From the NCBI GenBank assembly GCA_050181295.1, contig JBFXDI010000061.1:1-22919 (forward strand): a DNA stretch of 22,919 bases, read 5' to 3'. Below the pieces are notes generated by a model, which was not told the DNA's origin, searched no databases, and saw nothing but the letters and a program-made list of their open reading frames with translations. The translations under genes were made by a program, and so were the position numbers. This document shows, in pieces, positions 1-7,711 of this stretch. How positions within the stretch are numbered: position 1 is the first letter of the stretch; the number at the start of each line of letters is the position of its first letter. The stretch comes from JBFXDI01 sp050181295 (GTDB taxonomy: Bacteria > Pseudomonadota > Alphaproteobacteria > Rhizobiales > Aestuariivirgaceae).

Positions 1-260
1 CGGTCATCCCCCGCCGCTTATTCCAGGGCAGCCTTGATGGTTGTTGGTGCCGGATCGGCGCGCGCAGTCCGGAAAAGACGAGGGAAATGCGGGTAATCCG
101 CTCCACCCCCCTTCCGAGAAGGTTGTAGGGATGCCACATTCCGTCAGCGGCCGTGATAGGCTGTCTTTGACGGAATCCGATCCATGACGCGCGCATCCCA
201 GAACCCGACGCTCGCGGGGACAGCCCTCCACGCCTGGCGCCGCGCCGCGAGCGGGCGGCC
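1..260. other. Intergenic/leader region upstream of rel
   Basis: No convincing gene was found. The only sizeable open frame, on the minus strand, is low in recognisable features. I looked for the end of rpoZ, a frequent rel neighbour in alphaproteobacteria, and did not recognise one in any forward frame. The stretch does contain a perfect 9-base inverted repeat just before rel and a short ATG-initiated frame that runs into the rel start; both are listed separately. I could not identify a convincing -35/-10 pair. Confidence 0.5.
138..176. repeat. Inverted repeat in rel leader
   Basis: ATTCCGTCA at 138-146 is perfectly complementary to TGACGGAAT at 168-176, with a 21-base spacer. It could be a regulator-binding site or a hairpin in the 5' leader of rel, since it ends about 85 bases before the rel start. 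No poly-T run follows, so it does not look like an intrinsic terminator. A 9-base perfect match at this spacing could still occur by chance in a GC-rich leader. Confidence 0.4.
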
Positions 261-264
261 ATGA
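184..264 (+). CDS. Possible 26-residue upstream ORF overlapping rel start
   Basis: An ATG at 184 opens a frame of 26 codons ending in TGA at 262-264, which overlaps the ATGATG start of rel at 261-266. The peptide is rich in Arg and Ala (it begins MTRASQNPTL) and resembles no family I know. The overlap is the arrangement expected for translational coupling or a leader peptide. The ribosome-binding site is weak (CGGA about ten bases upstream). It may equally be a chance frame; I list it because its stop falls exactly on the rel start. Confidence 0.2.
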   Translation: MTRASQNPTLAGTALHAWRRAASGRP

Positions 265-2423
265 TGCGTCAATACGAGCTGGTCGAGCGCGTCACGTCCT
301 ACGATCCGGACGCCGACGAGACTTTGCTCAACCGCGCCTATGTCTATGCCATGAAGGCGCACGGGCATCAGGTGCGCGCCTCGGGCGACCCGTATTTCTC
401 CCATCCCCTGGAAGTCGCGGCGATCCTGACCGACCTCAAGCTCGACGACGCGACCGTCATCGCGGCGCTGCTTCACGACGTTATCGAGGACACCGACGCC
501 ACCCACAAGGAGATAGCCGAGCTTTTCGGCTCCGAGATCGCCGATCTCGTGGAGGGTCTCACCAAGATCAAGCGGCTCGACCTCGTCACCAAGGAGGCCG
601 CCCAGGCCGAGAACCTCAGGAAGCTCCTGCTCGCCGTCGCCAAGGACATCCGGGTGCTGCTGGTGAAGCTCGCGGACCGGCTGCACAACATGCGCACGCT
701 CGAGCACATGCTCCCCGAGAAAGCCCAGCGCATCGCCCAGGAGACGCTCGACATCTACGCGCCGCTCGCCGGCCGCATGGGCATGCAGAACTTCCGAGAG
801 GAATTGGAGGACATCTCCTTCCGGGTCCTCAATCCGGGCGCCTACGAGACGATCAGCGAGCGCCTAAGCCTCATCCGCCAGCAGAGCCAGGCCGCCATCG
901 CCGCCATCGAGTCGGCGCTCAAGACCGAACTTCTGGACAACCACATCGAGGCCGAGGTCAGGGGCCGCGAGAAGCGGCCCTATTCCATCTGGCGCAAGAT
1001 GGAACGGAAGTATCTGAGCATCAGCCAGCTCTCGGACATCTTCGGCTTCCGTGTCGTCGTGCCGACGGTGGACGATTGCTATCGCGCCTTGGGGATAGCG
1101 CACCGCAACTGGCGCGCCATTCCCGGCCGCTTCAAGGACTACATCTCCAACCCCAAGCAGAACGAATACCGCTCGCTGCACACGACCATCATCGGGCCGC
1201 AGCAGATGCGGGTGGAGCTTCAGATCCGCACGCCCCAGATGCACGAGGTGGCGGAGCGGGGCGTGGCCGCCCACGGCTTCTACAAGGATGCGCCGAGCAG
1301 CGGGGATGCGGAGAAGGGGGTCCGCTACGCGGGCCGGGATTCCTCCGCCTATCGCTGGCTCCGCCACCTCATCGACATCCTCTCGGAGGGCGATAATCCC
1401 AAGGAGTTCCTGGAGCATACGAAGCTCGAGCTGTTCCACGACCAGGTCTTCGCCTTCACCCCCAAGGGCGACCTCATCGCGCTGCCGAAGGGTGCCAACG
1501 CCATCGACTTCGCCTATGCCGTCCACACGAGCGTCGGCAATTCCTGCGTCGGCTGCCGCATCAATGGCCGCCACGCGCCGCTGATGACGGAGCTCGAGAA
1601 CGGCGACCAGGTGGAGATCATCCGCTCCAAGGCGCAGGTTCCGCCGGCGGCGTGGGAAAGGATCGCCGTCACGGGCAAGGCCCGCGCCGCCATCCGCCGC
1701 GCCACGCGGGTCGCGGTGCGCGAGCAGTATGCCGGGATAGGCAAGGAAATCCTGGAGCGCGCCCTGGTCCGGATCGGCAACCGCTATGCCGAGAAGGACG
1801 TCATTTCGGCCCTGCCGCGACTCGGCGTGAAGGATCTGGGGGACGCGCTCTCGGCCATCGGCCGGGGCGAGATCTCGAGCGACGAGGCGCTGCGCGCCAT
1901 GGGGCTGTCGCCCGATTCCAAGAAGGAAAGCCGCCGCTCCTGGCTCAAGGTGCTGCGCCGCCGCAAGAAGGAGCCTTCCATCCCGGTGCGCGGCGTCAAC
2001 CGCGACCTGCCCATCCGCATCGCGTCCGAGACCGGAGCCATCCCGGGCGAGCGGATCGTCGGCATCGTGACGCCGGGGGAGGGCATCACCATCTATCCGA
2101 TCTTCGCCCGCGCCCTGCAGGCGTTCGACGACGAGCCGGAACGGTGGATCGACCTTGCCTGGGACGTGGTCGAGGAGGAGCAGCGCTATCCGGCCCGCAT
2201 CAAGGTCGTGATCCTGAACGAGATGGGCGCCCTGGCGCAGGCGACGGGCGCCATCAGCGACAACGGCGGCAACATCGACAATCTCCAGATGGTCAACCGC
2301 GCCAGCGATTTCTACGACCTGGACATCACCATCGAGGTCACCGACGTCAAGCACCTCAACCAGATCATGGCGCAGCTCCGCGCCCAACCGCTGGTGAGCG
2401 CCGTTTCGAGAATGACAGGATAG
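261..2423 (+). CDS. rel: Bifunctional (p)ppGpp synthetase/hydrolase (RelA/SpoT family)
   Basis: Makes and degrades the alarmone (p)ppGpp in the cytoplasm, controlling the stringent response. The 720 residues show the full long-RSH layout. An N-terminal HD hydrolase (about 25-180) carries the H72-D73 pair in LLHDVIEDT. The synthetase domain (about 230-340) has RFKD at 290-293; this RxKD form, rather than the ExDD of monofunctional RelA, is typical of bifunctional enzymes. A TGS domain (about 390-450) and a C-terminal ACT domain (about 645-720, with NEMGALAQATG) complete it. Both catalytic halves look intact. Tandem ATGs at 261 and 264 make the start ambiguous by one codon. It heads a rightward block and is probably the sole long RSH protein, as is usual in alphaproteobacteria (inference). 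Confidence 0.95.
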   Translation: MMRQYELVERVTSYDPDADETLLNRAYVYAMKAHGHQVRASGDPYFSHPLEVAAILTDLKLDDATVIAALLHDVIEDTDATHKEIAELFGSEIADLVEGLTKIKRLDLVTKEAAQAENLRKLLLAVAKDIRVLLVKLADRLHNMRTLEHMLPEKAQRIAQETLDIYAPLAGRMGMQNFREELEDISFRVLNPGAYETISERLSLIRQQSQAAIAAIESALKTELLDNHIEAEVRGREKRPYSIWRKMERKYLSISQLSDIFGFRVVVPTVDDCYRALGIAHRNWRAIPGRFKDYISNPKQNEYRSLHTTIIGPQQMRVELQIRTPQMHEVAERGVAAHGFYKDAPSSGDAEKGVRYAGRDSSAYRWLRHLIDILSEGDNPKEFLEHTKLELFHDQVFAFTPKGDLIALPKGANAIDFAYAVHTSVGNSCVGCRINGRHAPLMTELENGDQVEIIRSKAQVPPAAWERIAVTGKARAAIRRATRVAVREQYAGIGKEILERALVRIGNRYAEKDVISALPRLGVKDLGDALSAIGRGEISSDEALRAMGLSPDSKKESRRSWLKVLRRRKKEPSIPVRGVNRDLPIRIASETGAIPGERIVGIVTPGEGITIYPIFARALQAFDDEPERWIDLAWDVVEEEQRYPARIKVVILNEMGALAQATGAISDNGGNIDNLQMVNRASDFYDLDITIEVTDVKHLNQIMAQLRAQPLVSAVSRMTG

Positions 2424-2487
2424 GCCGGCATGTTCTGCGACGAGACGGCGATTGCCGAGAGGGCGTGGGATCGATAACCCATAGGCC

Positions 2488-3063
2488 ATGCTGTTCCGAC
2501 CCCGGGAAAAGCCGGACCTCGCATCGAGGCTCAGGAATGCGCTCTGGCCGCGCGGCGGACCCGCTCGCGGCTGGCGCTATATCGGCTACCGCGTGCGCCG
2601 CATCGCCGCGAGCCCGCATGCGGTGGCGCTGGGTTTTGCGATCGGGGCCTTCGCCTCGTTCACCCCCTTCATCGGCTTTCACATGGCGCTGGCCGCCGCA
2701 CTCGCCTTCTTTTCCGGCGGCAGCATCCTGGCCTCGGCCTTCGGGACGCTCGTGGGCAACCCCTTCACCTACCCCCTGATCTGGGTCACCACCTACGACC
2801 TCGGCGGCCTGCTGCTTGGTGGCGAGACGAGGGATTCCATCGATCTTCGCTTCGCCGATGGCACGTTCGGGCTGCTTTTCCACGATCCGGCCGCGTTCTG
2901 GCGGGCTTTCTGGCATGTGCTCGAGCCCGTGGTCTGGCCCATGACCGTCGGCGCCATGCCGCTGGGGCTGGCGGCTGCCGTTTTCTGCTACGGATCGGTC
3001 CGCTGGGCCATCGGACGCTACCGGGAGCGGCAGATCGAGCGCCTCAGGGCGCGGCAGCCCTGA
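2488..3063 (+). CDS. DUF2062 inner-membrane protein
   Basis: A 191-residue membrane protein of the DUF2062 family, whose molecular function is unknown. After a basic N-terminus (about 1-42) come two adjoining hydrophobic segments (about 45-90) with the family-like GFAIGAFASFTPFIGFH stretch, followed by GNPFTYPLIW. Another hydrophobic segment lies near the C-terminus (about 150-178), followed by a basic tail rich in Arg. It lies 64 bases after rel and 6 bases before acpS, so it is probably cotranscribed with acpS. In rhizobia DUF2062 genes are commonly found in this rel-acpS-lepB neighbourhood (general knowledge), which suggests a link with envelope or lipid functions but does not prove one. 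Confidence 0.85.
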   Translation: MLFRPREKPDLASRLRNALWPRGGPARGWRYIGYRVRRIAASPHAVALGFAIGAFASFTPFIGFHMALAAALAFFSGGSILASAFGTLVGNPFTYPLIWVTTYDLGGLLLGGETRDSIDLRFADGTFGLLFHDPAAFWRAFWHVLEPVVWPMTVGAMPLGLAAAVFCYGSVRWAIGRYRERQIERLRARQP

Positions 3064-3069
3064 GCAGCC

Positions 3070-3474
3070 ATGATCATCGGGATAGGCAGCGATCTCCTCG
3101 ACATCCGGCGCATCGAGCGCACGCTCGAGCGCTTCGGCCCGCGCTTCATCGAACGGGTCTTCACCCCCGTCGAGCGCGCCAAGGCCGAGCGCCGGGCGGC
3201 TCGCGCCGCAACCTATGCCAAGCGCTTCGCCGCCAAGGAAGCCTGCTCGAAGGCGCTCGGCACCGGCTTCCGCAACGGCGTCTATTTCCGCGACCTGGGC
3301 GTCGTGAATGCGCCTTCCGGGCGGCCGACCATGGTCCTGACGGGCGGCGCCCGCACTCACCTCGACCGGATCACGCCGGCGGGGCATGAGGCGGTCGTCC
3401 ACCTGACGCTCACCGATGACTATCCCTACGCCCAGGCATTCGTGATCATCATGGCGGCACCGTTGCGGGCGTGA
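3070..3474 (+). CDS. acpS: Holo-[acyl-carrier-protein] synthase
   Basis: Transfers 4'-phosphopantetheine from coenzyme A to a serine of apo-ACP, activating it for fatty-acid synthesis; cytoplasmic and Mg-dependent. The 134 residues match the usual AcpS length. The N-terminal MIIGIGSDLLDIRRIE contains metal-binding D8, and KRFAAKEACSKALG contains E57, the two expected metal ligands. The start is an ATG six bases after the DUF2062 stop. The acpS-lepB-rnc-era order downstream is the standard rhizobial arrangement, which supports the call. Confidence 0.95.
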   Translation: MIIGIGSDLLDIRRIERTLERFGPRFIERVFTPVERAKAERRAARAATYAKRFAAKEACSKALGTGFRNGVYFRDLGVVNAPSGRPTMVLTGGARTHLDRITPAGHEAVVHLTLTDDYPYAQAFVIIMAAPLRA

Positions 3475-3630
3475 GGCACGATCGCTATCTGTTGCCTGGT
3501 TGCAACAGTGCTGGTCGCAGATTTGGCCATTTCGGCCGTAACGTTGCGACCGCCGGTGTCACAGGTTAATGAGGACAGCATTCGAGCCCGTCTGCGGCGC
3601 AAGGCAGCCGGCGGTGCTAGGGCGGGTTTG
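3475..3630. other. Gap between acpS and lepB
   Basis: This 156-base gap is the largest inside the rel-era block, so lepB may have its own promoter here. The best pair I see is TTGCGA at 3545-3550 and TAATGA at 3568-3573 with a 17-base spacer, which is a weak match. The lepB frame stays open back to a GTG at 3508, but the extension does not look like the N-terminus of a signal peptidase. Short self-complementary GTTGCAAC lies at 3499-3506. Confidence 0.3.
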
Positions 3631-4425
3631 ATGGTGGCGAAGACTCAGGAAGCGCGGAAAAAGTCCGAGGATGGCGTTTGGGAAACGATCAAGGTCGTCC
3701 TGCAGGCGCTGGCGATCGCCTTCGTCATCCGCATGTTCTTCTTCCAGCCCTTCAACATTCCTTCGGGCTCGATGATTCCGACTCTCAGGGTCGGAGATTA
3801 CCTCTTCGTCAACAAGCTCTCCTACGGCTACGGCCCGTACTCCTTCAACCTGACGTTCAGCATCTTCGGGACGCAGCTCTTCAAGTTCGGGCCGATGCCG
3901 TTTTCGGGCCGTGTCTTCGAAGGCATGCCGGAGCGCGGCGACGTCGTGGTCTTCAAGCTGCCGACCGACAACGAGACCGACTACATCAAGCGGGTCATCG
4001 GGCTGCCGGGCGACCGCATCCAGGTCCGCGAGGGCGTCCTCTACATCAACGGCGAGGCGGTCAAGCGCGAGCGGATCGAGGATTTCGCGGAGCCCGACGA
4101 GATCGGCTATGGGCGCCACATCCGGCAATACCGCGAGACGCTCCCCGACGGCGTCACCTACATCACCCATGATCTCAGCGAGGATTCGGTCGGCGACAAC
4201 ACGCAGGAATATGTCGTCCCGGCGAACCACTTCTTCATGATGGGCGACAACCGCGACAATTCCACCGACAGCCGCTTCCCGAGCGTCGGTCCGGTGCCCT
4301 ACGAGAACCTGATCGGCAAGGCGAACATCATCTTCTTCTCCCACCGTCCGGGCGTCTCGCTTTTCGAGATCTGGCGCTGGCCGATCGAAATCCGCTGGAA
4401 CAGGCTTCTCAACTGGGTTCGCTGA
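3631..4425 (+). CDS. lepB: Signal peptidase I
   Basis: Inner-membrane serine/lysine-dyad protease that removes signal peptides from exported proteins on the periplasmic side. From the ATG at 3631 it is 264 residues. One transmembrane helix (about 20-38) is followed directly by NIPSGSMIPTL with nucleophile S47. The general base is K120 in DYIKRVIGLPGD, and the conserved GDNRDNSTDSR box lies in the C-terminal half. All catalytic boxes are present. An in-frame GTG at 3508 would add 41 residues; I prefer 3631 because the short polar MVAKTQEARKK leader before the membrane helix is typical of the family. rnc starts two bases after its stop, so the two are almost certainly cotranscribed. Confidence 0.95.
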   Translation: MVAKTQEARKKSEDGVWETIKVVLQALAIAFVIRMFFFQPFNIPSGSMIPTLRVGDYLFVNKLSYGYGPYSFNLTFSIFGTQLFKFGPMPFSGRVFEGMPERGDVVVFKLPTDNETDYIKRVIGLPGDRIQVREGVLYINGEAVKRERIEDFAEPDEIGYGRHIRQYRETLPDGVTYITHDLSEDSVGDNTQEYVVPANHFFMMGDNRDNSTDSRFPSVGPVPYENLIGKANIIFFSHRPGVSLFEIWRWPIEIRWNRLLNWVR

Positions 4426-4427
4426 GC

Positions 4428-5114
4428 ATGTCCGGGCGCTCGCAGGAGGCCTTGAGGGCGCTCTGCGAACGCATCGGCCACACCTTCAAGGACCTCGATC
4501 TCCTCGACCGGGCGCTCACCCATGCGAGCCATCTGACGACGGGGCGCAAGGACTACGAGCGGTTGGAGTTCCTGGGCGACCGGGTGCTCGGGCTCGTGGC
4601 GGCGGAAGAGCTCTACAATCGCTTCCCGCGCAGTTCCGAGGGCATGCTGGCGCGCCGGTTCGTGGTTCTGGTTAGGCAGGACGCCTGCGCCGAGGTGGCG
4701 CGTGAGCTCGGACTTCCCGACTATATCCGGAAAGGTCAGCGCGCCGGCGGGCTCGCCAACAATCCGCGCGTCCTCGGTGACGCCTGCGAGGCGCTCATAG
4801 CCGCCGTCTATCTCGACGGCGGGCTGGAGGCGGCGCGAGGTTTCATCCTGCGCTACTGGCAGCCCTTCTTCGAACGCGCGGCCAAGATCGACAAGGATCC
4901 GAAGACCGCGCTGCAGGAATGGGCGCTGGGCGCAGGCCTCCCCCTGCCGGCCTATATCGAGGAGACCCGTTCCGGGCCCGATCATGCGCCGATCTTCGTC
5001 ATGAGCGTCGAGGTGGAAGGTCTGGAGGCCGCGACCGGGGAGGGGCCGACCAAGCGCAGCGCCGAGCAGAACGCCGCGGAAGCCTTTCTTGCACGCCAGG
5101 GCATCTGGCGGTGA
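4428..5114 (+). CDS. rnc: Ribonuclease III
   Basis: Double-strand-specific endoribonuclease that processes rRNA precursors, some mRNAs and antisense duplexes. The 228 residues contain the catalytic domain (about 6-150) with signature ERLEFLGDRVLG (E47 and D51) and the second acidic pair D118 and E121 in GDACEALIAA. A C-terminal dsRNA-binding domain follows (about 155-226, starting DPKTALQEWA and including GPTKRSAEQNAAE). Length and motifs are normal. The start is an ATG two bases after the lepB stop, and the stop overlaps the era GTG start, suggesting translational coupling with era. Confidence 0.96.
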   Translation: MSGRSQEALRALCERIGHTFKDLDLLDRALTHASHLTTGRKDYERLEFLGDRVLGLVAAEELYNRFPRSSEGMLARRFVVLVRQDACAEVARELGLPDYIRKGQRAGGLANNPRVLGDACEALIAAVYLDGGLEAARGFILRYWQPFFERAAKIDKDPKTALQEWALGAGLPLPAYIEETRSGPDHAPIFVMSVEVEGLEAATGEGPTKRSAEQNAAEAFLARQGIWR

Positions 5115-6010
5115 GCGCCACCCGCGCGGGCTTCGTCGCCATTCTCGGGGTCCCCAATGCCGGCAAGTCGACGCTGGTCAATCAGCTCGTCGGCTCGAAA
5201 ATCTCGATCGTCACGCCCAAGGTGCAGACCACGCGCAGCCGCGTGCGCGGCATCGTCATCGCGGGGGAAACGCAGCTTGTGCTCGTGGACACGCCCGGCA
5301 TCTTCGCCGCCAAGCGCAAGCTCGAGCGGGCCATGGTGGAGGCGGCCTGGAGTGCTGCGTCGGACGCCGACGCCGTCGTGCTTGTCGCCGATGCCCGCCA
5401 CGGGCTGGACGAGGGGACCGAGGCGATCATTTCCGGCCTCGAACGGGCAGGGGCCGAGCCCGCGCTGGCCCTGAACAAGGTCGATCTCATGCAGCGCGAC
5501 AGGCTGCTGCCGGTTGCAAGGGCATTCTCCGACCGGATGAGTTTCCTGCGGACCTTCATGGTCAGCGCCGCCACTGGCGACGGCGTGGAAGACCTCAAGT
5601 CGTGGCTCGCCGCGCGGATGCCCGAGGGTCCCTGGCTCTATCCGGAGGACCAGGTCGCTGATCTGCCGCTGCGGCAGCTCGCGTCCGAGATCACGCGCGA
5701 GCAGCTTTTCCTGAAGCTGCACGAGGAGCTTCCCTATTCGCTCACCGTCGAGACTGAACTCTGGCAGGAGCGCAAGGACGGCTCGGTTCGGATCGAGCAG
5801 GTGATCTTCGTCGAGCGCGAGAGCCAGCGGAAGATCATCCTCGGCAGGCAGGGCCAGCAGATCAAGGCGATAGGGCAGGCGGCCCGCATCGGGATCGCCG
5901 AGGCCATAGGCCAGCCCGTGCATCTTTTCCTGTTCGTGAAGGTACGCGAGAAATGGACCGAGGATTCGGAGCGGCTGCGCATGATGGGCCTCGAGCCGCC
6001 CAGGAAGTAG
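5111..6010 (+). CDS. era: GTPase Era, 16S rRNA maturation factor
   Basis: GTPase that binds the 3' end of 16S rRNA and assists 30S subunit assembly. I take GTG at 5111 as the start: it overlaps the rnc stop by four bases, gives MSATRAGFVAILG, and yields 299 residues, the normal Era length. A longer frame reaching back to 4919 runs through rnc and is not the gene. The G domain has GVPNAGKST (13-21, P-loop), DTPG, NKVD and SAATGDG. A C-terminal KH domain carries GRQGQQIK, followed by the typical VHLFLFVKVREKW ending. No truncation is visible. A compound palindromic repeat begins 26 bases after the stop. Confidence 0.96.
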   Translation: MSATRAGFVAILGVPNAGKSTLVNQLVGSKISIVTPKVQTTRSRVRGIVIAGETQLVLVDTPGIFAAKRKLERAMVEAAWSAASDADAVVLVADARHGLDEGTEAIISGLERAGAEPALALNKVDLMQRDRLLPVARAFSDRMSFLRTFMVSAATGDGVEDLKSWLAARMPEGPWLYPEDQVADLPLRQLASEITREQLFLKLHEELPYSLTVETELWQERKDGSVRIEQVIFVERESQRKIILGRQGQQIKAIGQAARIGIAEAIGQPVHLFLFVKVREKWTEDSERLRMMGLEPPRK

Positions 6011-6036
6011 GGACGATGTTCCGCGGGTCCACCCAC

Positions 6037-6135
6037 CGTCATTGCCGGGCTTGACCCGGCAATCCATGAACACCGCGCCGCCGATGCGGGATATTCTGTG
6101 TTCATGGATGCCCGGAACGGGTCCGGGCATGACAA
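6037..6135. repeat. Compound palindromic intergenic repeat (era-recO)
   Basis: Two arms of about 37 bases, 6037-6073 and 6098-6135, are near reverse complements. The innermost 12 bases are exact (ATCCATGAACAC against GTGTTCATGGAT). Each arm is itself a hairpin: CCGGGCTTGACCCGG on the left and CCCGGAACGGGTCCGGG on the right. The outer ends are CGTCAT and ATGACA. This architecture matches short dispersed repeats that are abundant between genes in alphaproteobacteria (general knowledge). It could act as an mRNA processing or stability element, or as an attenuator between era and recO. It has no coding capacity. A second element of the same design lies at 21185-21271. Confidence 0.85.
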
Positions 6136-6159
6136 TCGGATATCCCCGAGCGCCGTGGC

Positions 6160-6900
6160 ATGCAATGGCAGGATGAAGGCATAGTTCTGGGCGTGCGCCG
6201 GCATGGCGAGACGGCGGCCATCGCCGACGTGCTGACGCGCGACCACGGACGCCATCTGGGCCTCGTGCGCGGCGGCCGATCGCGCGCCATGCGGCCGGTG
6301 CTGCAGGCGGGCAACACGGTCTCCGCCCGCTGGAGCGCAAGGATCGCCGACCATCTCGGCACCTTCGTGCTGGAACCCATGGGCATGCGCGTGGCGCGCA
6401 TCATCGACGACCGCTTCAAGCTCGCCGGCCTTGCGACGCTCACGGGGCTCTCGGCGCTGCTGCCGGAACGCGAGCCGCATGCGCGCATCTTCGAGGCCCT
6501 GAAGGTGGCGCTCGATGCGCTCGATGACGACCGGGTCTGGCCGGCGGTGCTGGTGCGCTTCGAACTCGGTCTCCTGGACGAACTCGGATTCGGGCTCGAC
6601 CTCTCGCGCTGCGCCGCGACCGGCTCGCGCGACAATCTCGTCTATGTCTCGCCGAGAAGCGGGCGCGCGGTGGGCGCCGAAGCCGGGGCCAGCTACAGGG
6701 AGCGGCTCCTGGCGCTGCCCTCCTTTCTCCTCGGCTCGCAGGCCGATCCTCCGGGTGGTGCGGGCGTTCTCGACGGGCTGAGGCTCACGGGCTACTTCCT
6801 CGACCGGCACGTCTTCCATCCGCGCGGACTTGTCCCGCCGGATGCCCGCCGATACGTGCTAGAACGCCTCGAACGCGAAGCCCTCCCGGAGATCCCTTGA
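6160..6900 (+). CDS. recO: DNA repair protein RecO
   Basis: Mediator of RecF-pathway recombination that helps load RecA on SSB-coated single-stranded DNA and anneals strands. The 246 residues begin MQWQDEGIVLGVRRHGETAAIADVLTR, the characteristic RecO N-terminal OB fold (about 1-80). LGLVRGGRSRAMRPVLQAGN follows, then a helical C-terminal region (about 85-246) with the FELGLLDELGFGLDLSRC segment. That segment keeps one Cys, but the C-terminal four-Cys zinc site known from some RecO proteins is not apparent. Position after era is standard for alphaproteobacteria. The start is 24 bases after the palindromic repeat, and the stop overlaps the next gene's ATG. Confidence 0.93.
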   Translation: MQWQDEGIVLGVRRHGETAAIADVLTRDHGRHLGLVRGGRSRAMRPVLQAGNTVSARWSARIADHLGTFVLEPMGMRVARIIDDRFKLAGLATLTGLSALLPEREPHARIFEALKVALDALDDDRVWPAVLVRFELGLLDELGFGLDLSRCAATGSRDNLVYVSPRSGRAVGAEAGASYRERLLALPSFLLGSQADPPGGAGVLDGLRLTGYFLDRHVFHPRGLVPPDARRYVLERLEREALPEIP

Positions 6901-7304
6901 TGCTTGGACGCCTGAACCATGTCGCCATCGCGGTGCCGGATCTCGAGAAGGCCGCCGCCGTCTATCGCGACATGCTCGGCGCCAGGGTGTCCGATCCGCA
7001 GGCGGAAGCCGCGCATGGCGTCACCGTCGTCTTCGTGGAGCTGCCGAACACCAAGATCGAGCTTCTGGAGCCCTTGGGCGAAGGCTCGCCGATCCAGGCT
7101 TTCCTGGAGCGCAATCCGGCGGGCGGCATCCACCATGTCTGCTACGAGGTCGCCGATATCATTGTCGCCCGCGACCGGCTGTCTAGCAGTGGTGCGCGGG
7201 TGTTGGGCAGCGGCGAGCCGAAGATCGGCGCCCACGGCAAGCCGGTCCTCTTCCTGCATCCGAAGGATTTCTGCGGTACGCTCGTGGAGCTGGAGCAGGC
7301 CTAG
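6900..7304 (+). CDS. mce: Methylmalonyl-CoA epimerase
   Basis: Glyoxalase-fold (VOC) enzyme interconverting the (S) and (R) forms of methylmalonyl-CoA in propionyl-CoA catabolism. The 134 residues show two beta-alpha-beta-beta-beta modules. Metal-binding positions appear in LNHVAIAV (H7), KIELLEPLG (E54), GGIHHVCYEV (H78/H79) and GTLVELEQA (E130), the pattern expected of the epimerase subfamily. I start it at the ATG at 6900, which overlaps the recO stop (TGATG); an in-frame TTG at 6897 is also possible. Other VOC functions cannot be excluded by eye, but the context (mce-DUF1467 before proS in rhizobia) supports this one. Confidence 0.9.
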   Translation: MLGRLNHVAIAVPDLEKAAAVYRDMLGARVSDPQAEAAHGVTVVFVELPNTKIELLEPLGEGSPIQAFLERNPAGGIHHVCYEVADIIVARDRLSSSGARVLGSGEPKIGAHGKPVLFLHPKDFCGTLVELEQA

Positions 7305-7330
7305 GCCCGATCCGACAGGCTGATGATCCC

Positions 7331-7606
7331 ATGAGCTGGACGAGCGCGATCGCCATTTACTTCATCCTCTGGTGGCTGGTGCTGTTCACCGTGCTGCCCT
7401 GGGGATCGGAGAGCGCACATGAGACGGGTACCGAAAGCGCCTCCGGCCACGCCCCGAGCGCTCCCCTCAATCCGAGGCTTGCCTGGAAGTTCGCCATCAC
7501 CACCGCGCTTTCGGCCATCGTCTTTGCGGTGGTCTACTGGCCGATCCACGAAGGCTGGCTGACGATCGACAGCATCCCCTTCCTTCCTACCTTCGAGAAG
7601 CACTGA
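7331..7606 (+). CDS. DUF1467 family membrane protein
   Basis: A 91-residue protein with two membrane segments: one near the N-terminus (about 6-25, AIYFILWWLVLFTVLPWG) and one at about 50-70 (FAITTALSAIVFAVVYWPI). The first matches the DUF1467 pattern of aromatic residues followed by LPWG. A short polar loop with His, Glu and Ser joins the two. Function is unknown. It begins 26 bases after the epimerase stop and probably shares its transcript. In other Hyphomicrobiales this gene commonly sits just before proS (general knowledge); here about 2.9 kb of other material intervenes. Confidence 0.85.
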   Translation: MSWTSAIAIYFILWWLVLFTVLPWGSESAHETGTESASGHAPSAPLNPRLAWKFAITTALSAIVFAVVYWPIHEGWLTIDSIPFLPTFEKH

Positions 7607-7621
7607 GACGTGAATGGGCGG

Positions 7622-7648
7622 CCTGTCCTTCGACAGGGCTCAGGACGA
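7622..7648. repeat. Short palindromic dispersed-type repeat
   Basis: The stretch contains CTGTCCTTCGACAG, a five-pair stem with a four-base loop, followed by GGCTCAGGACGAG. The combination of GTCCTTCGACAGG with CTCAGGAC is a short palindromic sequence seen many times in alphaproteobacterial genomes (general knowledge). This copy carries an extra G in the centre. It lies at the left edge of the accessory-looking segment 7607-10526. Confidence 0.55.
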
Positions 7649-7661
7649 GACCCTTATGCTG

Positions 7662-7679
7662 GAGACCTCGGTCTCTTTA
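7662..7679 (+). terminator. Weak terminator-like hairpin after DUF1467
   Basis: GAGAC at 7662-7666 pairs with GTCTC at 7671-7675 around a CTCG loop and is followed by TTTA. The stem is short and the T-run poor, so this is a tentative end for the recO-mce-DUF1467 transcript. It could also simply be part of the repeat-bearing spacer. Confidence 0.3.
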
Positions 7680-7711
7680 TCTCCCTCGCTACCGCATGAT
7701 AACTCCCGAGA

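Noticed and set aside
2430..2477. 15-codon ATG frame between rel and DUF2062
   Set aside because: It is too short, lacks a ribosome-binding site, and no terminator or conservation evidence supports it.
3508..3630. 41-residue N-terminal extension of signal peptidase from a GTG
   Set aside because: The extension does not resemble signal peptidase N-termini, and the ATG at 3631 gives the usual short polar leader before the membrane helix.
4919..5110. Upstream extension of the era frame into rnc
   Set aside because: The extension is an out-of-frame reading of rnc; the GTG at 5111 gives the standard Era start and length.
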